This document shows, one piece after another, positions 35,899 to 44,303 of a DNA stretch of 50,249 nucleotides. The position numbers were made by a program, and so were the translations under genes. The stretch comes from Acetobacter ghanensis (lineage in GTDB: Bacteria; Pseudomonadota; Alphaproteobacteria; Acetobacterales; Acetobacteraceae), in NCBI RefSeq assembly GCF_001499675.1, contig NZ_LN609302.1, positions 246,956-297,204 on the forward strand, read 5' to 3'. The notes under the pieces are model-generated. The model ran no database searches, had not been told where the DNA came from, and saw nothing but the letters and a program-made list of their open reading frames with translations. Every line of letters starts with the position of its first letter. Position 1 is the first letter of the stretch.

Positions 35899-37422
35899 AT
35901 GGAGCTTCTGAGTGTGATCCGCCGGTGGCACTGCCGGGATCATCTTCCGATCCGCGAGATCGAACGCCGGACGGGACTGTCACGCAATACGATCCGGAAA
36001 TATCTCCGGGCACAGAGTATTGAACCGCGGTTCCAGGTCCCCGAACGTCCCAGCCGACTGGACCCGTTTGCTGACAGGCTGAGGGGATGGCTGGTCCTGG
36101 AAGCCGCTCGCCCCCGCAAGAATCGGCGCACGGCGCGACGACTGCATGAAGACCTTGTGGCACTGGGTTATGATGGATCCTACGGACGGGTGGCCGCTTT
36201 CATCCGGCAGTGGAAACACGAACAGCACCAGGCACGCCAGACAACGGGTCGGGGTGTTTTTGTGCCCCTGTGCTTCCAGCCCGGGGAAGCGTTCCAGTTC
36301 GACTGGGGCGAGGACTGGGCGGTCATTGCCGACCGTCGCGTCAAGCTGCAGGTTGCCCACACCAAACTGTCCTTCAGCCGGGCCTTCATACTCAGGGCCT
36401 ATCCCCTACAGACCCACGAGATGCTTTTTGATGCGCTTACCGAGGCCTTCCGCGTGCTCGGTGGCGTGCCGCGGCGGGGTATTTTTGATAACATGAAGAC
36501 GGCCGTGGACCGGATTGGGTCGGGCAAGGCGCGTCAGGTCAACCTGCGCTTCATGGCCCTGGCCAGCCATTACCTGTTCGAGCCGACCTTCTGCAATCCG
36601 GCAGCCGGATGGGAGAAAGGGCAGATCGAGAAGACCGTGCAGGATGCCCGGCGCCAGATCTGGCAGGATTTGCCCGTCTTTCCCGATCTGGGGGCGCTGA
36701 ATGCCTGGCTGGAAGCCCGCTGCCTGGACCGTTGGGAACGGCTGCGGCATGCTGGATTGCCGTGTAGCGTCTCCGAGGTCCATGCAAGCGAACGTCCCCA
36801 CCTCATGGTGCCGGGGCGTCCCTTTGACGGGTTTGTCGAACAGACCAAGCGCGTCTCACCAACCTGCCTGATCCAGTTCGAAGGCAACCGCTACAGCGTG
36901 CCGGCCTCCTTTGCCAATCGTCCGGTCAGCCTGCGGGTTTATCCTGACAAGCTGCGCATTATCGCCGAAGGGCAAGTTCTGTGCGTGCATGACCGGATCA
37001 TCACGCGTTCGCATGGTGTGCCAGGCCGCACGGTGTATGACTGGCGGCATTATCTGGCGGTCATCCAGCGCAAACCGGGCGCCCTACGCAATGGCGCGCC
37101 GTTTACCGAATTGCCAGCCGCCTTCCGGACCCTGCAGGATCAACTGCTCAGGCGCCCTGGAGGCGACCGGGAAATGGCTGAAATCCTGGCCCTTGTGCTG
37201 CAGCATGATGAGCAGGCTGTCCTCTGCGCGGTTGAACTGGCACTTGAAGACGGCGTGGCGACCAAGACCCATGTTCTCAATACGCTTCATCGCCTGATCG
37301 ATGCCAAGAGAACCGTGGTTCCCCGGCTCGATGCCCCACAGGCCCTGGTGCTCGAACACGAACCGTGCGCCGATACAGGGCGGTATGACATCCTGCGAAG
37401 GGACAGCCGCCATGCGTCATGA
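35899..37422 (+). CDS. istA: IS21 family transposase IstA
   Basis: DDE transposase of 507 residues. The N-terminal helix-turn-helix is [22 protein letters not shown]; the core has [12 protein letters not shown], the second-Asp region [14 protein letters not shown] and the Glu region [17 protein letters not shown]. The frame is open further upstream, but ATG 35899 follows TTGGAG at the right distance. It overlaps istB by 11 bases. Confidence 0.95.
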   Translation: MELLSVIRRWHCRDHLPIREIERRTGLSRNTIRKYLRAQSIEPRFQVPERPSRLDPFADRLRGWLVLEAARPRKNRRTARRLHEDLVALGYDGSYGRVAAFIRQWKHEQHQARQTTGRGVFVPLCFQPGEAFQFDWGEDWAVIADRRVKLQVAHTKLSFSRAFILRAYPLQTHEMLFDALTEAFRVLGGVPRRGIFDNMKTAVDRIGSGKARQVNLRFMALASHYLFEPTFCNPAAGWEKGQIEKTVQDARRQIWQDLPVFPDLGALNAWLEARCLDRWERLRHAGLPCSVSEVHASERPHLMVPGRPFDGFVEQTKRVSPTCLIQFEGNRYSVPASFANRPVSLRVYPDKLRIIAEGQVLCVHDRIITRSHGVPGRTVYDWRHYLAVIQRKPGALRNGAPFTELPAAFRTLQDQLLRRPGGDREMAEILALVLQHDEQAVLCAVELALEDGVATKTHVLNTLHRLIDAKRTVVPRLDAPQALVLEHEPCADTGRYDILRRDSRHAS

Positions 37423-38191
37423 TCCTGCGGCTGCTTCACTTGTGGTCATGCTCCGTGGATTGCGGATGTATGGCATGTCCCAGGCCACGGCCGACCTCAT
37501 CGAGCAGGGGGCACCTGCCTTCGAGGCGGCCATCCCCATCCTCTCACAACTCCTGAAGGCGGAACTGGCCGAACGCGAAGTGCGCTCCATCGCCTACCAG
37601 ACAAAGACCGCCCGGTTCCCCGCCTACAAGGACCTGTCCGGGTTCTCCTTTGCCGATACGCAGGTCAACGAGCCCATGATCCGCCAGCTCCATAGCGGGG
37701 ACTTCATCGAGCGTGCTGAAAATGTCGTGCTGATCGGCGGTCCGGGAACCGGGAAAACCCACCTGGCGACCGCGCTGGCCATCCAGGCGATCACCCATCA
37801 CCGCAAGAAGGCGCGCTTCTGGTCAACGGTCGACCTGGTCAATGCGCTCGAACAGGAAAAGACCGCCAACCGGGCCGGGCAGATTGCCGACAGGCTGCTC
37901 CGCCTGGATCTCGTGATCCTTGATGAACTCGGTTATCTCCCCTTCAGTGCGTCTGGGGGCGCCCTGCTGTTCCATCTGCTCAGCCGCCTCTACGAGCGCA
38001 CCAGTGTCATCATCACAACCAATCTGAGCTTCAGTGAATGGGGAGACGTCTTTGGTGACCCGAAGATGACAACGGCGCTCCTCGATCGGCTGACCCATCA
38101 CTGTCATATCCTCGAGACAGGAAATGACAGCTACAGGTTCCGCGCCAGCACCGCCGCGTCAAAAAACAGAAAGGACAGATCCTCTTCTTGA
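37412..38191 (+). CDS. istB: IS21 family ATPase IstB
   Basis: AAA+ DnaC-like helper that loads IstA on target DNA. The 259-residue product has Walker [15 protein letters not shown], Walker [14 protein letters not shown], and the sensor [12 protein letters not shown]. The start [10 protein letters not shown] at 37412 overlaps the istA end, as is typical. The C-terminus is normal. Confidence 0.95.
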   Translation: MRHDPAAASLVVMLRGLRMYGMSQATADLIEQGAPAFEAAIPILSQLLKAELAEREVRSIAYQTKTARFPAYKDLSGFSFADTQVNEPMIRQLHSGDFIERAENVVLIGGPGTGKTHLATALAIQAITHHRKKARFWSTVDLVNALEQEKTANRAGQIADRLLRLDLVILDELGYLPFSASGGALLFHLLSRLYERTSVIITTNLSFSEWGDVFGDPKMTTALLDRLTHHCHILETGNDSYRFRASTAASKNRKDRSSS

Positions 38192-38248
38192 CCGCCCGCC
38201 CGACTGTGCCTGAAATAGCATCTGGCTGGGTCAATTCCTGATGAAAAA

Positions 38249-38277
38249 CCCGGGTCAGTTCTCAGTGAAAATCAACA
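38249..38277 (-). repeat. IS21 right terminal inverted repeat
   Basis: 29 bases, perfect inverse of 35786-35814. The relaxase frame runs into it and stops at 38262-38264. Confidence 0.95.
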
Positions 38278-38948
38278 ACCAGATCCTCGCCCAAGGCGTC
38301 ACGGCCGTTGACGACGACATGCACATGCAGATGACCGGTATTGTGGTGGTTAACCGCAACCCAATCGAGCTTCGTGCCGAGATCGGCTTCGACCTGGGCC
38401 ATCAGATCTCGGGTGTAGCCCGTCAGATCGGCGAGATCTCCGGCATCCTCCGGTGAGACGATGAAGCGGAACTGGTGGCGGTCATCGCGGCCGCGATCGA
38501 GAAAGGCATCACCATCGGCACGATCCTCGGTCCCCGAATAGAGCCGTCCGCGTTCACCGTCTCGGGCGGTGCCGTCGCGCTGGATATAGCGAAGATGGGC
38601 AGCGGCCTTGCCGTTTCGCCCGGCGGCACGGACGGAGCGGGATTTGACGACGACACGACGACTGCCCGGCCGGCGATGGCTCCAGCCATTCGAGAGGTTC
38701 CGGGTGCGCACGAACGTCGCCCCCCTTCCACGCCGCACACCACGCCCAGATGCGATGCTTCCGTCCCCTTTCGGTACATGGCTAGGACCGCCGCCTCGGG
38801 GGCGTCCGCTCCCGCCGTTCGCCGCCTGCTGCTGGCGCGTGACCGTCCGCACCCTGGTCAGGAAACTCCTGGCACGACCGACCTTCGGCGTGTTGGCGCG
38901 GATGCGACCCGGCCTCGGGCGAAACCGGTTGTCGTCGCCCGCGCTCAC
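38262..38948 (-). pseudogene. Relaxase (DUF3363, VirD2/TraI-like), C-terminus cut off by IS21
   Basis: Nicking enzyme of conjugation. The fragment of 228 residues starts at GTG 38948 with the family start SAGDDNRFRPRPGRIR and includes SRSVRAAGRNGKAAAHLRYI and the metal-binding NHHNTGHLHVHVVVNG. After GEDLV the sequence enters the IS21 end and stops (VDFH). Whole family members are roughly 550-650 residues, so more than half is lost. The N-terminal catalytic region, including the three-His motif, remains, but with the coupling protein and most trb genes missing the element should not transfer by itself. Confidence 0.85.
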
Positions 38949-39031
38949 GACCGCCGACCCGTCCAAAACTGCCGAAAACAGGTAAGAGTGCCGCGAAAAA
39001 CGGGGTAGACACTGAGTTCGCCGCCTGTCGC

Positions 39032-39059
39032 GGCACCATACCCCCTCATAGGGGGTGCC
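39032..39059. repeat. Inverted repeats upstream of the relaxase, possible oriT
   Basis: ACCCCCT (39040-39046) and AGGGGGT (39050-39056) form a hairpin with a three-base loop; GGCACC (39032-39037) and GGTGCC (39054-39059) form an alternative outer stem. It lies about 90 bases upstream of the relaxase start, where oriT commonly lies. The stretch 38949-39174 holds no gene otherwise. Confidence 0.35.
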
Positions 39060-39174
39060 ACCCAAACCAATGTGCAGACAAGGGCTTGCCCTGCGGATCG
39101 GACCCATGGGGTGCCGTCCGCTTTAATCTTGCGCTCCCTTTCCGCCTCTCCACCCCCTGCCCTGCACATTGTCA

Positions 39175-39828
39175 TCATGGCCGCGATCCCATGCCACCTG
39201 AAGCCACAAACAGGCCATCCGATCGCGGCATGATCCCCGACATATCGCGCATAGACGCGACCGCCGTGCTGCGATCCGGCTGCACGATGAACAGCGGCGC
39301 ACGGGTCCAGGCAAACCGATCCGCCGCCGCGATCATGACGGAAGCATCGCCACCACCTACGATGATCGGTGCAACGGCGGCAACATAAGCGCGCGTTTCC
39401 AATGGGAGCGGACGCCCAGCCAGGGACGCCTCGTAGCGATCGGGACCGGCGTTATAGGCGGCCAGGAAACCCGGCGAACCGTAGCGGTCATGCAGTTCGC
39501 GGAGATAGGCCGCGCCCGCCAGGATATTGTCGCGCGGATCGTAGGGATCACGGCCGAGATGATGCCGGATGCGCAGATCCGCCCATGTTCCGGGCATGAT
39601 CTGCATCAGCCCCATCGCCCCCGCTGATGAAACGACGCCCGGATCACCTGCACTCTCGGCGCCCATGACGGCCCTGATCCAGGTTGCCGGAATGTCGAAA
39701 CGCCGCGCAGCCTCAGCGACTTCGGCGGCATACGGGACGTCGATTGTCTGCGCTGATACAGCAACCGGCACCATGGACACGAGACATCCCGCCGCCAGCA
39801 GACACACGATCCGGGTCTGATTCTGCAT
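39175..39828 (-). CDS. VirB1/TrbN-like lytic transglycosylase
   Basis: Periplasmic enzyme that opens the cell wall for the transfer apparatus. The 217-residue product has a signal peptide (VCLLAAGCLVSMVPVAVSAQ) and the SLT core: FDIPATWIRAVMGAESAGDP with the catalytic Glu, GAMGLMQIMPGTW, NILAGAAYLRELHDRYG and FLAAYNAGP. ATG 39828 is preferred over a longer frame because it places the signal peptide first. It starts five bases after the frame of the DUF736 gene ends. Confidence 0.88.
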   Translation of the reverse strand: MQNQTRIVCLLAAGCLVSMVPVAVSAQTIDVPYAAEVAEAARRFDIPATWIRAVMGAESAGDPGVVSSAGAMGLMQIMPGTWADLRIRHHLGRDPYDPRDNILAGAAYLRELHDRYGSPGFLAAYNAGPDRYEASLAGRPLPLETRAYVAAVAPIIVGGGDASVMIAAADRFAWTRAPLFIVQPDRSTAVASMRDMSGIMPRSDGLFVASGGMGSRP

Positions 39829-39832
39829 GACG

Positions 39833-40168
39833 TCAGTCCCGTCCATCGCGCTTGTGGGGGCGGCTCCAGTGCAGCGACCAGACACCGCCATTGCCGCCAT
39901 CACGGAACAGATTGACGCGCAACGGTTGCGGCAGGAGCGGATCGTCGATCAGCAGGGCAACATAATCGCCAGCGCGTTCGCCCGTGCGTTTCCAGCCGGC
40001 ACCGATCTCCGGGCCATCCTCTTCATCACGATGGATGCGATAATCCGGTGCGTTGTCGGAATCCGATTTCTCGGCCGGCACGATGACGATCTCATGGAAA
40101 CCAAGGAAGGTCTGGATGCGTCCGGAAAAGCCGGTCTTGTCGCGCGTGAAGCTACCGATCTGCGGCAT
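39833..40168 (-). CDS. DUF736 protein
   Basis: The 111-residue protein of unknown function is found in conjugative plasmids and ICEs. It begins MPQIGSFTRDKTGFSGRIQT and continues APDYRIHRDEEDGPEIGAGWKRTGERAGDYVALLIDDP, the DUF736 hallmark. It overlaps the TraF gene by 17 bases. Confidence 0.92.
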   Translation of the reverse strand: MPQIGSFTRDKTGFSGRIQTFLGFHEIVIVPAEKSDSDNAPDYRIHRDEEDGPEIGAGWKRTGERAGDYVALLIDDPLLPQPLRVNLFRDGGNGGVWSLHWSRPHKRDGRD

Positions 40169-40757
40169 GGGAAGTCTCCATAGCGATGTTGGGAAAGAGC
40201 GGCATCGGCCTACCAGCGAGCAGGTCGTGCCAGACGAAATGGCCATCGCCGTGCGCGTCAGTGTAGAGCGGCGTCGCCCGGCCGATTACGGCATTACGCG
40301 GAAGCGAGCCGAAATAGCGGCCGTCCAGGCTGTCATGGACGGACGGGTTCATGAGGAAAATCTGATCCGGCGCGATGCGGCGGCAGCCCTGCCAGACCGG
40401 CAACACGCGCCCGCGCCGATCGCGGTCCTGTGCCTCGCCGAGCACCACGCCATCCACGGTGACGGTACGGCCGACACGGCACACCTGTTGCCCCGGTAGC
40501 GCCGCGAGAGGCTTGAGCAGCGGCACGTTCCGTCCGATATAGCCGCGCCCGACCATGAAATCGACCAGCGGTTTCGGTGGCCTGACGGCGACCAGATCAC
40601 CGGCCTTCAGCCCGTTCGGTGCTGTAAGGTCGTAGAGGCCGAGGGGCGTGCTGGCGGATGCGTTCCAGAGCAGCTTCACCGGCACGGGGACGATGGACGC
40701 GACGGCGACGCCCATCGCGGCAAAATACGTCGCCATGACATAGCCAAAGCGGGTCAT
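40152..40757 (-). CDS. traF: TraF-like S26 signal peptidase
   Basis: Membrane serine peptidase; in RP4, TraF cyclises the TrbC pilin. The 201-residue product has an N-terminal helix, the nucleophile region NASASTPLGLYDL and the Lys region RNVPLLKPLAALPGQQVC, then VLPVWQGCRRIAPDQIFLMN and DGRYFGSLPRNAVIGRA. Its natural substrate trbC is absent from the window, consistent with the deletion at IS21. It overlaps DUF2840 by four bases. Confidence 0.9.
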   Translation of the reverse strand: MTRFGYVMATYFAAMGVAVASIVPVPVKLLWNASASTPLGLYDLTAPNGLKAGDLVAVRPPKPLVDFMVGRGYIGRNVPLLKPLAALPGQQVCRVGRTVTVDGVVLGEAQDRDRRGRVLPVWQGCRRIAPDQIFLMNPSVHDSLDGRYFGSLPRNAVIGRATPLYTDAHGDGHFVWHDLLAGRPMPLFPNIAMETSHAADR

Positions 40758-41269
40758 GGCACGATCTCCCGCCGTCTGAGCCAGGCCCGATGACGTGCCG
40801 TCGTGTAGGCGCGCGGCGGCTCACCCGCGTTCAGCCGGTTGCCGACATACCGCCAGTGATCGGGCGCAACCGCACAGGCGTCGATGCCGGCCTCTTCCAC
40901 CGCATCGATATGACGAAGCACCTGTTCGACCTTCGGCCAGCCCGCGACCCTCAGCAGGATTTCACCGCCCGGCCGGACGAAAGGCACCGTCTGACAGGGT
41001 TCTCCCGGAGCCACGGCGCGCAGGATGTCGATACATGACCCGACCGTGCCAAAATCGTTGGCCGCCCAGCGGACAAAGGCAAAGATGCTGCCGGGACGGA
41101 AGGAAAAGATACGGCGCCGACGGTCGAGGATCTGCTCCTGAGCCTCATGGCCGAATCTGACCCAGTTCTCGACGCGCTTTTCGATGTGGGTCAGTTCGAC
41201 ATGGGTCAAGGCGTCACGGGCAAACGGCAGGGCGTGGCCCCGCGCACGGGACGTTGTGGCGCTGGTCAT
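40754..41269 (-). CDS. DUF2840 protein
   Basis: The 171-residue protein is conserved in this element type between RepA/ParA and TraF, function unknown. Key segments are THVELTHIEKRVENWVRFG, RRIFSFRPGSIFAFVRWAAND and FVRPGGEILLRVAGWPKVEQV. ATG 41269 overlaps the repA stop by four bases. Many relatives have a parA gene between repA and this gene; none is present here. Confidence 0.9.
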   Translation of the reverse strand: MTSATTSRARGHALPFARDALTHVELTHIEKRVENWVRFGHEAQEQILDRRRRIFSFRPGSIFAFVRWAANDFGTVGSCIDILRAVAPGEPCQTVPFVRPGGEILLRVAGWPKVEQVLRHIDAVEEAGIDACAVAPDHWRYVGNRLNAGEPPRAYTTARHRAWLRRREIVP

Positions 41270-42384
41270 GGCCCGTCTCCCGGTATGGAAGAAAGACCAC
41301 ACGTGTGCGGATCATGCGGCCTGTCGGCGGCACCGGCACCACCGTTGGTATCCGGTCGCCCCAACATCAAAAAGTTAGAGTCTAAGTTAGACTCTAAGTT
41401 AGGAGCGCGATTCCGCGTTTCAGGCCAAAGACTTAACTGGGGTTCATGCGCCTGAAATCCCGATAGGGATGCGCCCGAAGTCCCGATAGTCCCTGCGCCC
41501 GAAATCCCGTGTCCGTCCACACCGTCATCCACAGGCACTGTGGATAAGTTGACGGGGCGGATATGCAGCAGTTTCCGCCGCCCCTCGCGCCGGATTGTGA
41601 GGCGATAGCCTGGGAGCGACTGGCGGGCGGCGATGCGTCGCAGGTCGAGCGCGAAATCGGAGACACGCGCCAGACTGCCTGATTTCTCATGGAGATGCGC
41701 GATCTCGAACAGCCAGCCCTGCGGTTGGTGCCCGGCATGTTTGCGGGCAACGCGGTAGAGCCAACGTTCGATACCGCCGGTCAGACGGAAATAGGCCGGG
41801 TCGATCGTCAGGACCAGCGAGCGGTCGATGACGCCGCGATAGAACCAGTCCGGCAGGACACACTCCATGCCCTCGACACGGCCGTCGCGGGTCGTGCGTT
41901 CTTCCCATTCGTTAATCCAGGAGAACTGGTGCCGGCGCCAGTGCTCGCCGTTGCGGATCGTGGTGCGGATCACCGTCGATTGCAGGCGGGCGAACGCCGC
42001 CTTGAGCAGGCGATAATCCCGTGCGCCCGTGGCACGCCCCACGGACGTCAGAAGCTGGTACGGAGTGAAGCGCAGGAAGCGAGACGTCCTGAGGCCGCCA
42101 TTCTCGGCCTCGACAATCTGCGAAGCGGCCCAGATCAGCACGTCGGCGTCCCAGATCGTCGCCATACCATGCTCGGCAAGGCCGTGAATCTCGACCCGCT
42201 GACCGCCGGCCTCGTAGAGGATCGGCGCGACCCGCTTTGCCTTGGAAAGCGAGAAGAACGGGCGCTCCATCAGGTCGCGCTGGTCGCGAGGGCTGGCATC
42301 CCCACCCGCGATCACGAAGGGATCGAGGCGCAACCGCTCGCTCTCCCGCCCCTGCTGGCCGCGCTGCCGCATGACGCCGGCCAT
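41266..42384 (-). CDS. repA: Replication initiator protein A (RPA family)
   Basis: Plasmid-type initiator of 372 residues. Seen are RDQRDLMERPFFSLSKAKR, WDADVLIWAASQIVEA, RFLRFTPYQLLTSVGRATG and GGIERWLYRVARKHAG. It suggests the element can replicate autonomously at some stage, or descends from a plasmid. The C-terminal 100 residues are low in conservation and contain the repeat-encoded NLESNLDSNF. It follows the AlpA-like gene directly. Confidence 0.92.
   Translation of the reverse strand: MAGVMRQRGQQGRESERLRLDPFVIAGGDASPRDQRDLMERPFFSLSKAKRVAPILYEAGGQRVEIHGLAEHGMATIWDADVLIWAASQIVEAENGGLRTSRFLRFTPYQLLTSVGRATGARDYRLLKAAFARLQSTVIRTTIRNGEHWRRHQFSWINEWEERTTRDGRVEGMECVLPDWFYRGVIDRSLVLTIDPAYFRLTGGIERWLYRVARKHAGHQPQGWLFEIAHLHEKSGSLARVSDFALDLRRIAARQSLPGYRLTIRREGRRKLLHIRPVNLSTVPVDDGVDGHGISGAGTIGTSGASLSGFQAHEPQLSLWPETRNRAPNLESNLDSNFLMLGRPDTNGGAGAADRPHDPHTCGLSSIPGDGP
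41375..41397. repeat. Perfect inverted repeat and 12-base tandem units inside the repA 3' end
   Basis: TTAGAGTCTAA, one G, then TTAGACTCTAA: two 11-base arms. On the repA strand the same stretch reads as three near-tandem units starting CTAACTT. It is a possible initiator-binding (iteron) or regulatory site; this is inference. Confidence 0.6.
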
Positions 42385-42654
42385 TCAAAGGGTCGCCTTT
42401 TCGGCCGGAGTCAGCGGGCGGGCGGGGAAAACACGGCAGGGTGTCTCGTCGGTCGTGGACCTGCGGACGCCGTTCTCGGTCCAGCCCTGAAGGTCGTAAA
42501 GGGTATAGACGATGCGGCCACCAATCTTGCGATAGGTCGGGCCGGTGCCATAGGTGCGGTGTTTTTCCAGCGTGCGGATGGAAATACCGAGGAAGCGCGC
42601 CGCGTCGGGCGTGCGCAGGAAACGGGGCGGCAACCCCGTCTTGGGATCGAGCAT
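42385..42654 (-). CDS. AlpA-like helix-turn-helix regulator
   Basis: The 89-residue DNA-binding protein with the MerR/AlpA-type motif FLRTPDAARFLGISIRTLEKH and YRKIGGRIVYTLYDLQGW. Such proteins control excision or replication genes of integrative elements. GGAGG precedes ATG 42654. It is directly upstream of repA with adjoining coordinates and probably in one operon. Confidence 0.88.
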   Translation of the reverse strand: MLDPKTGLPPRFLRTPDAARFLGISIRTLEKHRTYGTGPTYRKIGGRIVYTLYDLQGWTENGVRRSTTDETPCRVFPARPLTPAEKATL

Positions 42655-42736
42655 GATCAGCCTCCGGTTGGGTTCGGCGGCTGTCGGTCACGACAGCGGG
42701 CCATGGCGAACCGTGGCGGAGGATCGGCGGTCTGGA

Positions 42737-42772
42737 GAGTGCCGGAATCAGCAGGAGACGATTCCGGCACTC
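42737..42772. repeat. Thirteen-base perfect inverted repeat upstream of the AlpA-like gene
   Basis: GAGTGCCGGAATC (42737-42749) and its inverse GATTCCGGCACTC (42760-42772), spaced by ten bases, lie 83 bases before the start of the regulator. It could be an operator, an attenuator stem or a replication/transfer site. Confidence 0.7.
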
Positions 42773-42969
42773 CGATGAAAAACGTCCATTGAGCATGAAT
42801 CCTATAGTCGGTAGAGTGAAACACGACTCAAGTGATTAACAATACCCAGAGGTCATTATGTTTTCTATAGAAGCACCCTCACCTACCCGCGAAATTCACT
42901 TCCACAACACCAAATAAAGACGATTAACATAATTTATTAACATAAGTATTTTTATTTAGGAGACTTGCT
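42773..42969. other. AT-rich leader of the ParA-like operon
   Basis: Composition drops sharply to AT-rich after 42,780, marking the left edge of the inserted cassette. No gene is present. AGGAG at 42958-42962 is the ribosome site for the TTG start. Confidence 0.5.
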
Positions 42970-43824
42970 TTGCCTGCACCTGTTGTGTCAATTCTAAATA
43001 TGAAGGGCGGCGTTGGCAAAACAACAGTGTCAGCTCATGTTATGCGTGTTCTATATCATAGAATGAAGAAAAAAGTTCTTCTTATTGACCTTGATGCGCA
43101 GTTCAATTTAACCCAATCAGTTTTAACTCAAGACGAATACGATACCATATTAAACAGCAAGAAAACTGTTTTAAAATGCTTTGAACCTTCTCCTTCTTCT
43201 GATTTTTTTCAAGTAAAACATTCAGACAATCCTCCACCAAATTCTAATGATATTTCTAGGATACTGAGAAAATTTGGTAATGGCGATACTGCAAGATTAG
43301 ATATGATACCAGGGGCATTTGATCTGATGAAATACTCGATGATAGATGATGCTCGACAACTTAAATATGCTTCTGATTATATGAAACGTTTTATGTCTCA
43401 AGCACGGCAACAATATGATCTTATAGTCTTAGATTGCAACCCAAGCAGTTCTTTCGTAACCAAATGCGCATTAGAAAATTCCACCCATGTTATATCTCCC
43501 ATTAAATTAGACAAATTTTCCATACTTGGTGTTGGTATGGTAGACGAGTTGTTCACACATCTAAATTTGAACTTATCTCACATGATATTAATCAACGATG
43601 TAAAAAGAAGTAATCCAATGTCACAAATTGAATTGGAGTTAAGAGCACATCCAAAATTTGGACCAAACATATTAATTAACCGTCTATTCCACAGTAAACT
43701 TCTTTCAGCAGAACCAACTTACACAGGTTTTGCCACGGATCGAAAAGGACCATACTCGTCAGTCTTACGGCAAGAGATTAGCAGGCTTTCTCAGGAAATA
43801 TCAGACCGCTTAGGGATTCGTTGA
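42970..43824 (+). CDS. ParA/MinD-like ATPase, first gene of a three-gene operon
   Basis: The 284-residue product has the deviant Walker A KGGVGKTT near residue 13, LLIDLDAQFNLTQSV (A' box) and DLIVLDCNPSSSFV (Walker B), so it should be a dimerising ATPase. It starts with TTG at 42970, supported by AGGAG seven bases upstream. The coding sequence is much more AT-rich than the surrounding element genes, and strand is opposite to the repA operon, so it looks like a separately acquired cassette. No ParB is encoded next to it; instead two unrecognised proteins follow with overlapping starts. Plasmid partition is possible, but the partners suggest another use, perhaps defence. Confidence 0.82.
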   Translation: MPAPVVSILNMKGGVGKTTVSAHVMRVLYHRMKKKVLLIDLDAQFNLTQSVLTQDEYDTILNSKKTVLKCFEPSPSSDFFQVKHSDNPPPNSNDISRILRKFGNGDTARLDMIPGAFDLMKYSMIDDARQLKYASDYMKRFMSQARQQYDLIVLDCNPSSSFVTKCALENSTHVISPIKLDKFSILGVGMVDELFTHLNLNLSHMILINDVKRSNPMSQIELELRAHPKFGPNILINRLFHSKLLSAEPTYTGFATDRKGPYSSVLRQEISRLSQEISDRLGIR

Positions 43825-43826
43825 TC

Positions 43827-44303
43827 ATGATAAAACCTGGAAAATATTGGAGTTTAGCTTCTCTGGCTTTACTTCGCCTAAGTGAAAGTGATCTCCGCGC
43901 GCTACACTCCATAGTTTCGGAAATGAGCCCAGGTTCATTTGTGGAATTAGTCCGAGATATTGAAGACGAAATCGACAATTCTTTGGCCTTAACCGTGAAC
44001 CGATCAATAGATCATTCGTCTTTTAGCTCTAATATGCATGATATTTATCATGACCTTGATCAGATGCGAAAAAAAGAATTGCGTATTCCCGTTCAAATGT
44101 TTGCTGATATGTTAGCGGAAAACCTGTTAAAACTTTCGCCTAAAAACGTAAATCGAGTTCCTTTATTTGATTCTCGACGTGGGTTTCAAGCGTGGATTAC
44201 GAAGTTGGTTACGATTTTCTCCGTTCAGGAGGTGTTTCACGCTGCAATGCGCATCAAACATGAACATGAAAAAACAACAAAATCTGACTGGAGACTACGA
44301 TGA
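43827..44303 (+). CDS. Unrecognised protein, 158 aa, second gene of the ParA-like operon
   Basis: No family recognised. It is predicted to be mostly helical, with SLASLALLRLSESDLRALHS and PVQMFADMLAENLLKL. There is no signal peptide or membrane helix. ATG 43827 is two bases after the ParA stop; a TTG at 43821 in the same frame would overlap it. The gene is AT-rich like its neighbours and its last four bases (ATGA) contain the next start. Tight coupling indicates that the three products act together. Confidence 0.65.
   Translation: MIKPGKYWSLASLALLRLSESDLRALHSIVSEMSPGSFVELVRDIEDEIDNSLALTVNRSIDHSSFSSNMHDIYHDLDQMRKKELRIPVQMFADMLAENLLKLSPKNVNRVPLFDSRRGFQAWITKLVTIFSVQEVFHAAMRIKHEHEKTTKSDWRLR

Larger units (their letters stand above)
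35786..38277 (+). mobile_element. Complete IS21-family insertion sequence
   Basis: The ends are perfect 29-base inverted repeats (35786-35814 and 38249-38277, beginning TGTTGATTTTCACTGAGAAC). Further inside on each side is a related imperfect copy ending TTTGACCCA on the left and starting TGGGTCAAT on the right, as usual for IS21. istA and istB are intact and overlap. The flanks (ATAGGC on the left, ACCAGA on the right) show no short duplication, which indicates recombination or deletion after insertion. Confidence 0.95.

Noticed and set aside
41689..42792. Long plus-strand frame opposite repA and the AlpA-like gene
   Set aside because: Antisense to two genes with family motifs and no ribosome site; composition artefact.
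42970..43824. ParA-like gene as the usual backbone parA of this element type
   Set aside because: It lies on the opposite strand, outside the repA-DUF2840 interval where backbone parA would be, and is far more AT-rich, so a separate cassette is more likely.
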